7,618 nt of DNA from an uncultured Bryobacterales bacterium (GTDB taxonomy: Bacteria; Acidobacteriota; Terriglobia; Bryobacterales; Bryobacteraceae): NCBI GenBank assembly GCA_937859895.1, contig CALMAV010000476.1, forward strand, positions 1 to 7,618, in the 5' to 3' direction. A program made the translations under genes and the position numbers. Positions 1 through 6,700 of this stretch are shown in pieces (the first letter of the stretch is position 1; each line of letters begins with the position of its first letter). The notes beneath the pieces were generated by a model, which was not told where the DNA came from, made no database searches, and saw only the letters and a program-made list of their open reading frames with translations.

Positions 1-803
1 AGGATGCCTTCAACATCTCGACTCGCCAAAATGGAAACCGAACGCCCGTCCTGATGAACATGTTCTACGCCGTTTGGCCAATGAAGCGGCACCTCTGACT
101 GCGACTCATAAACAAGGTGCAACCGGCGATACTGCGCCTTCAGATTATCCAGTGAGTTGCTGACCACCAGCGCACCGCCATCAATAATCGAAACGTAGTC
201 AGCAATCTGATCGACCTCTGCCAATTGGTGTGACGAAAAGAAGATCGTGATACCCTCAACCGCTGCAAGGCTAACCAGTTCACGGAGCAGCTCTTCTACC
301 GCAGCAGGGTCGAGACCATCCGTTGGCTCATCGAGAATGAGAAGTTCGCCGCCTCGCGAAAGAGCAAGAAGCAGCATCAGCTTCGACCGCATACCTTTTG
401 ACAGACGAGGAACTTTTTGATGGAGCGGTAGTTGGAAGTTTTTGAGGTAGCGCTGCGCAAGATCATCACGCCAATGGGGAAAGAAGGGCCGGGTAAACCG
501 AATGATCTGATCAACGGTCATGTATGGATAAAGATCCTTCTCCTCGGTCACGTACCCAATGCGCCGTCGAATGCCCACCGCCGCTCGCCGGTCAAACACG
601 GGTTCTCCAAAGATCGTAGCCACGCCAGAATCCGGCCTCAACATGCCCATTAGCAACTTGATCGTGGTTGTTTTGCCAGCTCCGTTGCGGCCGAGAAACC
701 CGAAGATGCTTCCCTTGGGCACTTGCAGATCCAGGCCGCGCACAGCTGGTTTACTCTTAAAGGCTTTGCTAAGCCCGGTTGTCTCGATAACAAAGTCAGT
801 CAA
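1..803 (-). CDS. ABC transporter ATP-binding protein, YtrB-like (3' end beyond window)
   Basis: This is the cytoplasmic ATPase subunit of an ABC transporter; 267 residues are visible and the C-terminus runs off the left edge. Walker A is GRNGAGKT at residues 38-45, Walker B is LLILDEP at 154-160 (D158, catalytic E159), the D-loop is GLDP at 163-166, and the H-loop His is H192 in SSHQL. Two motifs differ from the canonical form: the signature is LSKGM (134-138) instead of LSGGQ, and the Q-loop region reads GYVTEEKDLYPYMTV with Glu where Gln is usual. From memory, both variants occur in ATPases paired with YtrA-type regulators. The start is TTG at 803: GGAG lies seven bases upstream and an in-frame TAA (807-809) rules out a longer protein. 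The start overlaps the end of the GntR gene, so the two are probably translationally coupled. The permease should follow outside the window. The substrate is unknown. Confidence 0.93.
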   Translation of the reverse strand, partial: MTDFVIETTGLSKAFKSKPAVRGLDLQVPKGSIFGFLGRNGAGKTTTIKLLMGMLRPDSGVATIFGEPVFDRRAAVGIRRRIGYVTEEKDLYPYMTVDQIIRFTRPFFPHWRDDLAQRYLKNFQLPLHQKVPRLSKGMRSKLMLLLALSRGGELLILDEPTDGLDPAAVEELLRELVSLAAVEGITIFFSSHQLAEVDQIADYVSIIDGGALVVSNSLDNLKAQYRRLHLVYESQSEVPLHWPNGVEHVHQDGRSVSILASRDVEGI

Positions 804-1194
804 GGGTTATCTCCGATTCGTTGTTCCGCAGAAGAGCCAGCTCGTTCTCCACCAGCCTTCTGATCTCGTCCTCACTAAGTTGGAGCGACGCTAAACGGTC
901 CATAGCGGACTGAACAATACCTTGCGCTTTTCGCATCACCTTGGCCCGCGACACCACTGATTCAGGGACGAAAGCACCGGATCCGTGGCGCAACTCAATC
1001 ACGCCTTCATGCTCCAGTTCGCGATACGCGCGTGCAACAGTATTAGGATTCATAACCAAGTCTTCGGCGAGTTTCCGGATTGTCGGCAACTGGTCACCAC
1101 CCCTGAGCGCCCCGGTTTCTATGGCATGTTTGAGTTGCTCGATCAGTTGCAGATAGATTGGGACCCCGGAATGATGGTTTAAGCGAAGCAGCAA
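796..1194 (-). CDS. GntR-family transcriptional regulator, YtrA subfamily
   Basis: This is a 132-residue DNA-binding repressor. The N-terminal winged helix-turn-helix spans about residues 10-76: SGVPIYLQL opens it, LPTIRKLAEDLVMNPNTVARAYRELE (split about 36-61) is the helix-turn-helix, and the wing VIELRHGSGAFV (65-76) closes it. The remaining 55 residues are short, charged and helical, as in YtrA-type members, which have a small dimerisation tail and no large FadR- or HutC-type effector domain. The start is TTG at 1194, because the reading frame hits a stop at 1219-1221 with no ATG or GTG between; the usual YtrA N-terminus (MLLRL..HSGVPIY) fits. No Shine-Dalgarno sequence precedes it. It heads an operon with the ABC ATPase. 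A perfect palindrome four bases upstream of its start is the likely operator, implying autorepression. The inducer is unknown; known relatives often answer to cell-envelope or antibiotic stress. Confidence 0.93.
   Translation of the reverse strand: MLLRLNHHSGVPIYLQLIEQLKHAIETGALRGGDQLPTIRKLAEDLVMNPNTVARAYRELEHEGVIELRHGSGAFVPESVVSRAKVMRKAQGIVQSAMDRLASLQLSEDEIRRLVENELALLRNNESEITLD
811..814 (-). promoter_or_regulatory. Ribosome binding site deciding the TTG start of the ABC ATPase
   Basis: GGAG on the minus strand lies seven bases before the TTG at 803 and inside the last codons of the GntR gene. An in-frame stop between it and any earlier start leaves TTG as the only credible initiation codon, which supports the 8-base gene overlap. 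Confidence 0.75.
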
Positions 1195-1197
1195 GTT

Positions 1198-1219
1198 GTG
1201 TATTAGTCTACTAATACAC
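1198..1219. promoter_or_regulatory. Perfect 22-bp palindrome, probable GntR operator
   Basis: The left arm GTGTATTAGT (1198-1207) and right arm ACTAATACAC (1210-1219) are exact reverse complements separated by CT. The palindrome lies in the only divergent intergenic region of the window, three bases beyond the regulator's start codon, and within the spacer of the plus-strand promoter. A two-fold symmetric AT-rich site of this size is what a GntR dimer would bind. That the adjacent regulator binds it is inference. Confidence 0.8.
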
Positions 1220-1223
1220 TATA
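1218..1223 (-). promoter_or_regulatory. Candidate -10 box for the GntR-ABC operon
   Basis: TATAGT on the minus strand matches five of six positions of the -10 consensus and overlaps the right arm of the palindrome. I see no good -35 box at 16-19 bases upstream. Transcription from here would start within the palindrome and give a leader of only about 15-20 bases before the TTG at 1194. Confidence 0.3.
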
Positions 1224-1262
1224 CACCGTGAAAAGAATTCTCAGCTGATGCGGTGATGTGTT

Positions 1263-1268
1263 GGAGAG
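1263..1268 (+). promoter_or_regulatory. Ribosome binding site of the PLP decarboxylase
   Basis: GGAGAG ends five bases before ATG 1274. It favours that ATG over the upstream in-frame GTG (1253) and ATG (1256), which have no comparable purine-rich sequence and would add residues unlike the family N-terminus. Confidence 0.75.
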
Positions 1269-1273
1269 AAACA

Positions 1274-2653
1274 ATGGTGATGCACCAGATGAAGAACTTA
1301 TTGGCAGATGCGAGTGAGCGCGCTACGCGCTATGTCATGGACGTGGGAGCTCGGCGGGTTGCCCCAAGTGCGGAAGATACGGCTCGGCTCGAGGCATTCC
1401 GCGAACCCTGCCCGGAAGGCGCATGCGATCCCGCGCAAGTGCTTGCACTCTTGGACGAGATTGGTTCGCCAGCGACCGTTGCTTCTACGGGTGGGCGCTA
1501 CTTCGGATTCGTAACGGGCGGTACGCTGCCGGCCGCCCTTGCAGCCCATTGGTTAGCTGGAGCGTGGGATCAAAATGCGGCTTTCTCCACCATGTCGCCT
1601 GTGGCAGCAACCTTAGAGGAAGTTGCCCTAGGTTGGGTCCGTGATCTCTTAGGTTTACCTCTTTCCTGCGGCGCAGGCTTTGTTACCGGAGCCACCATGG
1701 CGAACTTTACCTGTTTGGCAGCTGCGCGCCATGCACTTCTCAAGCGAAAAGGATGGAACGTGGAGGAGGATGGACTTTTGGGCGCACCACCATTGACGGT
1801 CATTGTTGGCGATGAGGTACATGTCTCCCTACTCAAGGCGCTCGCGCTTCTAGGCCTTGGCCGGTCGCGCGTTATTAGGGTGCCGATTGACAGCCAGGGT
1901 CGTATGCGAGCTGATGCGCTCCCACCTCTGAATGACCAAACGATCATCTGCATTCAGGCCGGCAACGTTAACACCGGCGCCTTTGATCCAGCCAAGGAGA
2001 TCTGTTCAGTCGCTCGCATGTCAAACGCATGGGTACACGTAGATGGCGCATTCGGCTTGTGGGCTGCAGTGGCACCCCAGCGAGCACACCTGACGAAAGG
2101 GTTCAACCAGGCTGATTCCTGGGCAACAGATTGTCATAAATGGCTCAATGTCCCCTATGAATCAGGCTTGGCTTTCGTTCGTGAGCCAGAGTACCTTCGT
2201 TCAGCGATGGCGGCTAATGCTGCTTACCTGCAGACCTTAGACGGGCGCGAGCCGTCACACTACACCCCGGAGTCGTCGCGGCGGGCGCGAGCAGTTGAGA
2301 TCTGGGCGTCACTGTGCTCACTTGGGCGGCGAGGACTAGCCGACATGATTGAACACAACTGCCGATTAGCCTGTCGATTCGCAGAGTTATTGAAAGGCGG
2401 TGGTTGTCGCATCTTGAACGATGTTGTTCTAAATCAAGTCCTGGTCTCATTCGGAGATGCTGCTCTCACGAAGCGCGTCATTGCGGAAGTTCAGAGAGAA
2501 GGAACCTGCTGGTGTGGCGGCACCGAATGGCAGGGTCAGACGGCTATGCGAATCAGCGTGTCCTGCTGGGCTACAACAGATGAGGATGTCGAGCAAAGTG
2601 CAAGGGCAATCTTGAGAATTGCATCCCGCGAATTGAGCCTTACTCCGGCGTAA
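1274..2653 (+). CDS. Pyridoxal-5'-phosphate-dependent decarboxylase, group II family
   Basis: This 459-residue cytoplasmic enzyme belongs to fold type I, group II amino-acid decarboxylases (glutamate, diaminobutyrate, aromatic amino acid). Visible landmarks are TGAT (138-141) for phosphate contact, H183 in DEVHVSLLKA (the ring-stacking His), D257 in HVDGAFG, which pairs with the pyridine nitrogen, and the Schiff-base lysine K289 in DCHKWLNVPYESG. The C-terminal small domain ends with MRISVSCWATTDEDVE (425-440), as in the family. Length is normal and no active-site residue is missing. The substrate cannot be read from sequence: many such bacterial proteins are labelled aspartate aminotransferase family or aromatic decarboxylase by homology alone. 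It is transcribed alone, divergently from the GntR-ABC operon, and shares its control region, so it may be regulated by that GntR protein. Its last 14 bases overlap the convergent peptidase gene. Confidence 0.92.
   Translation: MVMHQMKNLLADASERATRYVMDVGARRVAPSAEDTARLEAFREPCPEGACDPAQVLALLDEIGSPATVASTGGRYFGFVTGGTLPAALAAHWLAGAWDQNAAFSTMSPVAATLEEVALGWVRDLLGLPLSCGAGFVTGATMANFTCLAAARHALLKRKGWNVEEDGLLGAPPLTVIVGDEVHVSLLKALALLGLGRSRVIRVPIDSQGRMRADALPPLNDQTIICIQAGNVNTGAFDPAKEICSVARMSNAWVHVDGAFGLWAAVAPQRAHLTKGFNQADSWATDCHKWLNVPYESGLAFVREPEYLRSAMAANAAYLQTLDGREPSHYTPESSRRARAVEIWASLCSLGRRGLADMIEHNCRLACRFAELLKGGGCRILNDVVLNQVLVSFGDAALTKRVIAEVQREGTCWCGGTEWQGQTAMRISVSCWATTDEDVEQSARAILRIASRELSLTPA
2640..2653. 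other. Convergent 3' overlap of decarboxylase and peptidase genes
   Basis: The plus-strand stop TAA (2651-2653) and the minus-strand stop TAA (2642-2640) are 14 bases apart and each lies inside the other gene. Both are read from the near-symmetrical TTACTCCGGCGTAA. There is no T-tract or stable hairpin, so no intrinsic terminator is visible and the two mRNAs probably overlap at their 3' ends. Confidence 0.85.
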
Positions 2654-3785
2654 AGTCGCGTAAACGGGCAACCGTGGAAGCATCCAGATGCTGCAATACG
2701 TCCACAAGAATCTTCACCAGACTATCGAAATCATTACGGTTCATAATCCCGTTATGCGCATGCGTGTAGCGCACCGGGACAACCAAATTCACTGTCGGCA
2801 CTCCGGCATTGCTCTTCTGAATCTCGGCCGAATCATCGCCGTAGCCACTGACCAGATCCAACTGCAGCGGGACATTCAGATTCTTTGCAGCAGCCCGAAC
2901 AAAGGCAGACAGCTTACGATTCGGCACCTCTGATGTGTCATAGAGAAATATGCCCGGGCCGGCCCCGAGCTTGGCCTGCGATTCTTCCGGGTGAGCTGGC
3001 AGCGTGTCGCCAACAACGCCGCCCTCCAGTGCGATGCCAATTTCAGGCTTAATCAGATCAGCAGCTGAGTGGGCGCCGCGCAACCCAACTTCTTCCTGCG
3101 TTGTAATGGCGTAAAAGATCTGGTTAGGATGTGGCGCACTCTGAAGCTGGCGCATGGCTTCCACTACGACCGCGCATCCGACACGGTCGTCCCAGGCTTT
3201 GCCCAAGTAATTCGCCGTGCCATTCATAATGCGGAATGGCGCATCAGGAACAATCGGGTCACCCACGCCAACACCGAGCGCTTGCACCTCCTCGGCAGAC
3301 TTAGCACCGATATCCAGAAAGATCGAATCTCGGCTGACAGCACGCGTACGCTCGTCCGGCGGAACTAAGTGCACATCCCGAATGCCAGTCACGGCGCTGA
3401 CTGGACCCTTGGAGCCTAGGATGGTCCAGCGCTGATCAGGCAGGGCAGCATCCAGCCAGCCGCCCAACATTTGCATTGTGAGATAGCCGCCAGGCGTAAT
3501 GCGGCGAACCATCCCACCCAGCTCATCCATGTGAGCATCCACCATGATGCGCGGACCGCTCGTGCCTTGCGTCGCAACAATGGACCCCATGCCGTCATAG
3601 CGAAGCGAACTGGCCAGTGGCTTCATCTCGCCGACCATGATCTTGCGGATGGGCTCTTCAAAGCCGGAAGGACCGGCAGCATCAGAAAGGCGCTGCAGCA
3701 GACTCGCTGTACGGTCTTGAGCGCTGAGGGTCAGCGCGGTGAATGCAAGCGTAAGCGCAAGGGTATTAGCTGGACGGATGAGCAT
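2640..3785 (-). CDS. M42 family metallopeptidase with predicted signal peptide
   Basis: This is a 381-residue M42 (glutamyl aminopeptidase, FrvX/TET-like) dinuclear metal peptidase. PSGFEEPIRKIM (39-50) is the family opening. Likely metal and catalytic residues are H85 and D87 in DAHMDELG, the bridging Asp in WDDRVG (198-203), the EE pair E231-E232 in TTQEEVGLRGA, E254 in IALEGG, and H342 in RYTHAH. All M42 landmarks are present. The first 22 residues (MLIRPANTLALTLAFTALTL plus SA) form a short basic start, a hydrophobic core and an Ala-type cleavage site before QDR, so export to the periplasm is predicted, whereas most M42 enzymes are cytoplasmic. The ATG at 3785 is six bases after the stop of the large synthase gene; it has no Shine-Dalgarno sequence but does have TATAAT five bases upstream. 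Likely role: trimming peptides in the periplasm. A link to glucan synthesis is not evident. Confidence 0.92.
   Translation of the reverse strand: MLIRPANTLALTLAFTALTLSAQDRTASLLQRLSDAAGPSGFEEPIRKIMVGEMKPLASSLRYDGMGSIVATQGTSGPRIMVDAHMDELGGMVRRITPGGYLTMQMLGGWLDAALPDQRWTILGSKGPVSAVTGIRDVHLVPPDERTRAVSRDSIFLDIGAKSAEEVQALGVGVGDPIVPDAPFRIMNGTANYLGKAWDDRVGCAVVVEAMRQLQSAPHPNQIFYAITTQEEVGLRGAHSAADLIKPEIGIALEGGVVGDTLPAHPEESQAKLGAGPGIFLYDTSEVPNRKLSAFVRAAAKNLNVPLQLDLVSGYGDDSAEIQKSNAGVPTVNLVVPVRYTHAHNGIMNRNDFDSLVKILVDVLQHLDASTVARLRDFTPE
3720..3785 (-). other. Predicted signal peptide of the M42 peptidase
   Basis: This encodes residues 1-22: Arg at position 4, a leucine/alanine/threonine-rich core at about 6-20, and a probable cut after S21-A22. 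No lipobox cysteine is present, so a type I signal peptidase substrate is expected. A non-cleaved membrane anchor is the alternative. Confidence 0.7.
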
Positions 3786-3790
3786 GAAAA

Positions 3791-3796
3791 ATTATA
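3791..3796 (-). promoter_or_regulatory. Perfect TATAAT -10 box just before the peptidase start
   Basis: TATAAT on the minus strand is followed by TTTTC and then the peptidase ATG. Transcription starting at the normal distance would begin at or next to the A of the ATG, giving a leaderless mRNA. The synthase stop TAA (3794-3792) is embedded in the hexamer. No convincing -35 box lies 16-18 bases upstream (GCGTGA at 17), so activity is uncertain and chance cannot be excluded. Confidence 0.4.
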
Positions 3797-6700
3797 CGGG
3801 AGCGGCGTCCCCTTCACGCTCTTTCAGCGTGTCACGACCCAGCTTCAGCCTGCGGCGAGGCTGCGAGTCGGCGATGGGACGAACGCGTAGGGGACGTTCC
3901 TGCAGGATCAAGTCACTGGCCTGCACCAGAGGCTCGGCGTGGAACCAGCGTTGGAAGGGCGAATCGTACAAGACGTTGCAGATAGCGGCGAGGCTCATGC
4001 CCTGGTGATGAGCCATCCAGCTGCGGACCACTTCGTACTTAGGCTTGCGAAAGCGAGACACCGGCCCCGACTGGTAGTCAATCGACTCAAAGAAGCCATA
4101 GTCACTCAACCACTTCTGCTTAGCCATTCCGAGCATGTTCAGCAGGCTGCCCGGCGTGTCAACCAGAAGCGCAAGGCAGCTCGAGTAAGGTGAGACAACC
4201 AGTGCCTTTTCGCGCGAGACATTTAGCGCCAAGCCGGGGACACCAAAGGCAGAGTACTGGTAATTGCCATCGGCATCGCGCTGTGAGTAAGCAGCTTCAG
4301 AGATGCCCCACGGTATCCGGCGACGCTTGCCATACGCCTGCTGCGCTCGTACTGCCGAGCGCGTTGCACGATCCAGTAACGTATTGGGGTGTGACCGCTC
4401 CCAGATCACCGGCATCAGGTACTCGAACATCGTGCCGGTCCAAGAAATGAGAACGCTCTCTTCCTCGCACAGTGTGTGGGTGCGGCCAAGACGAAACCAG
4501 CTGTCTTGTTCGGTTTCTCCTTTCGCAACTGCAATGAAAGTGGCAGTGCGGGACTCGGAGGCAAGAAGGTCATAGCAGGATTTGTTGAATTCCTGTTTTG
4601 CCACATCGTAGCCAATAGAGAGCAGGTTACGACGGGGGTCGACGAACATCTTGAAGTCCATGTGCTGGACTAGGCGGTCGGAGTGACTCGCAATAGTCCG
4701 GATGCGAGAAGCCAGGTTATGCAGGCGAGCACGGCAGGCAGGAAGTAGCTCCAGCAGTTGCAAGGCAAGCGAACGCATCCCACTTTCGAGGCTCACACCG
4801 GACAGCAGAGAGCTCAGATCGTTTTCGAATTGGGTGTAGTAATTATCGGCCTCTGCCGGCTTCACAGTCGGGGAAAGCCACTGCGCGTTTCTCTTTTCAT
4901 TTGCACTGCGCAGCTCCTCAAACTCCGGCAGCAGCCAGGGCGCAAAATCTCGAGCCTGCTTCCGCAAAGCACGAAGCCGCCGGACATACTCCAATTGAAA
5001 CCAGTTGCTGTCCTCCCCTGAAGCAAGCGGCTCTTCGCTTTTGTAGAGAGTACGAATCAGAGCCGTAGAGGAACCCGACCTGCGTTCACGGTCCATCTTA
5101 GAAAAGCCCGAGATGATCTGGTAATCGGTGATGCCATCAACCGCATTCTCACGAAAGAGCGGCTGACGAAGCAGCTCGAAGGCACCCTGCTTGAGACTGA
5201 GAAGAGAGGCTGCCAGATTGCCGCTGTCCACGCTGGAGATAAACGCTGGCTCCAGTGGCCGCAGCGTTAAGTTGTCATACCAATTGTAGAAATGGCCGAA
5301 CTGAGCCGGCAGCCGCCTCATCGTCTCAAATGTGTTTTCAGTTAGCGTCGTGAACTCTTCTAACGTGATGAAGCCGAACTCAAGCGCTGCCTGCCGTGAG
5401 TTCAACAGCAGACCAAGATTGGTAGGCGAGAGGCGTTCGGCAACGCGGTATGGCTCCAACTGCAAGTTGTCGGGGATCAACCAGTGGTTCCCCTCATTGC
5501 TCAACTCCGCAAAGTATCGCCAGGTACGAAGGGCCACCTCACGCAGGAACCGCCTTTGATTCTCCGTTAGCTCAGCCGTGATTGGGTGAGGCGAACTGTT
5601 CAGCCAGTTTGAGATCAGCTTCGAGAAGAACCAGACGAGGAGGAATGGTGCTGCATAAGGAATTGCTTCGGGGTGAAAGTACACAGCCACCGCAAGCACA
5701 ATGGAGATAAGCGGAACCCAGTTCAGGTAAGTGTCAACCGGAGTCCTTTTACGAATACCCAATTCAGCTTCGGTGGCCGTTTCCCATTCAAGCAGTCGCG
5801 AGTGGGTGATGTAACTTCGAATTCCTGTACGAATAATTGCGTCCAAAGCAACCAGCGATTGGTGTGCCAGAAACGCAATATTTAAAAAGATACTGAAGTG
5901 TGCTGTAAAGAAGTCAACAACTGAGTCGCGAGCCGCCATTAAGTTGCGGCCGAATGCAGCCCGCAGGAGTGAAAAGACAAGGCGGAAGTAGATCGGCAGC
6001 ACAAGCAACGCCAGTGTGACCAGAGTCCAGAAGCGCGGACCACCGGGCAGGGCAAACCAGCCAGCCACTAGCAGCAGGAAGGTCGCCGGCTCTACCAGGC
6101 TTCGCCGCAGGTTATCGATAATCTTCCACTTTGAGATGGTAGAAATGGGGTTGGAAACCAGGCGCCCGGATTCATCCGGAACCTTACTCAGCACCCAGCG
6201 GGCAATCTGCCAATCGCCACGAAGCCAGCGATGCTTGCGACGGTTGTACGCGCTGTAATGTGACGGGTAGTCGTCAATAACCTCAACGTCTGAGACCAGG
6301 CCGGCGCGCGCGTAAGCACCCTCAATCAGATCATGGCTGAGCAGGGCGTTGCGCGGAAACCGTCGTTCTAAAACTTCGCGGAGCGCATCCACATCGTAGA
6401 TGCCTTTCCCGGTGAAAATCCCTTCGCCGTACAAATCCTGATATACGTCGGAGACTGCCCGTGAATAGATATCGAAACCAGTCTGGCCGGAGTAGATACT
6501 GGCGAGCCGCGACCGGGTCGCCGAGTGGACACTGATGCCGACTCGCGGCTGCATGATGCCATAACCCATTGTGACGATGTTGAGTTCGGGGTCGATAAGC
6601 GCTCGATTAAGCGGGTGAGAGATGGTGCCAATCAATCGCTGGGCAGAGCCCCGCGGCAGTTGCGTATCGGAGTCAAGTGTCAGGACATACTGAATCCGGG

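Larger units (their letters stand above)
1196..1225 (+). promoter_or_regulatory. Candidate sigma70-type promoter of the PLP decarboxylase
   Basis: TTGTGT (1196-1201) and TATACA (1220-1225) are separated by 18 bases and match the -35 and -10 consensus at three or four positions each. The palindrome fills almost the whole spacer, so a bound repressor would block RNA polymerase. Transcription would begin near 1232, leaving a leader of about 40 bases before the ATG at 1274. The boxes are imperfect, so this is a candidate only. Confidence 0.45.

Noticed and set aside
432..894. Plus-strand open frames across the ABC ATPase
   Set aside because: They lie antisense to a gene with intact ABC motifs and show no recognisable domain; they are coding shadows.
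1195..1210. Leaderless start of the GntR gene from TAATAC
   Set aside because: The hexamer matches the -10 consensus at only three positions, and leaderless translation from TTG is rare.
1253..1273. GTG 1253 or ATG 1256 as decarboxylase start
   Set aside because: ATG 1274 has GGAGAG at ideal spacing; the upstream codons have none and would add seven residues that do not resemble the family.
2640..2653. Near-palindrome TTAC...GTAA as an intrinsic terminator
   Set aside because: Pairing breaks after four bases apart from a two-pair centre, and no T-run follows on either strand.
3069..3890. Plus-strand open frames across the peptidase and its upstream junction
   Set aside because: They are antisense to the M42 gene with complete metal-binding motifs, have low-complexity Arg/His-rich translations and no ribosome binding site.
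3792..4200. Frameshift as the cause of the missing GH94 domain
   Set aside because: The next bases encode the peptidase signal peptide and enzyme in the same orientation, so there is no room for a GH94 remnant in any frame within the window.
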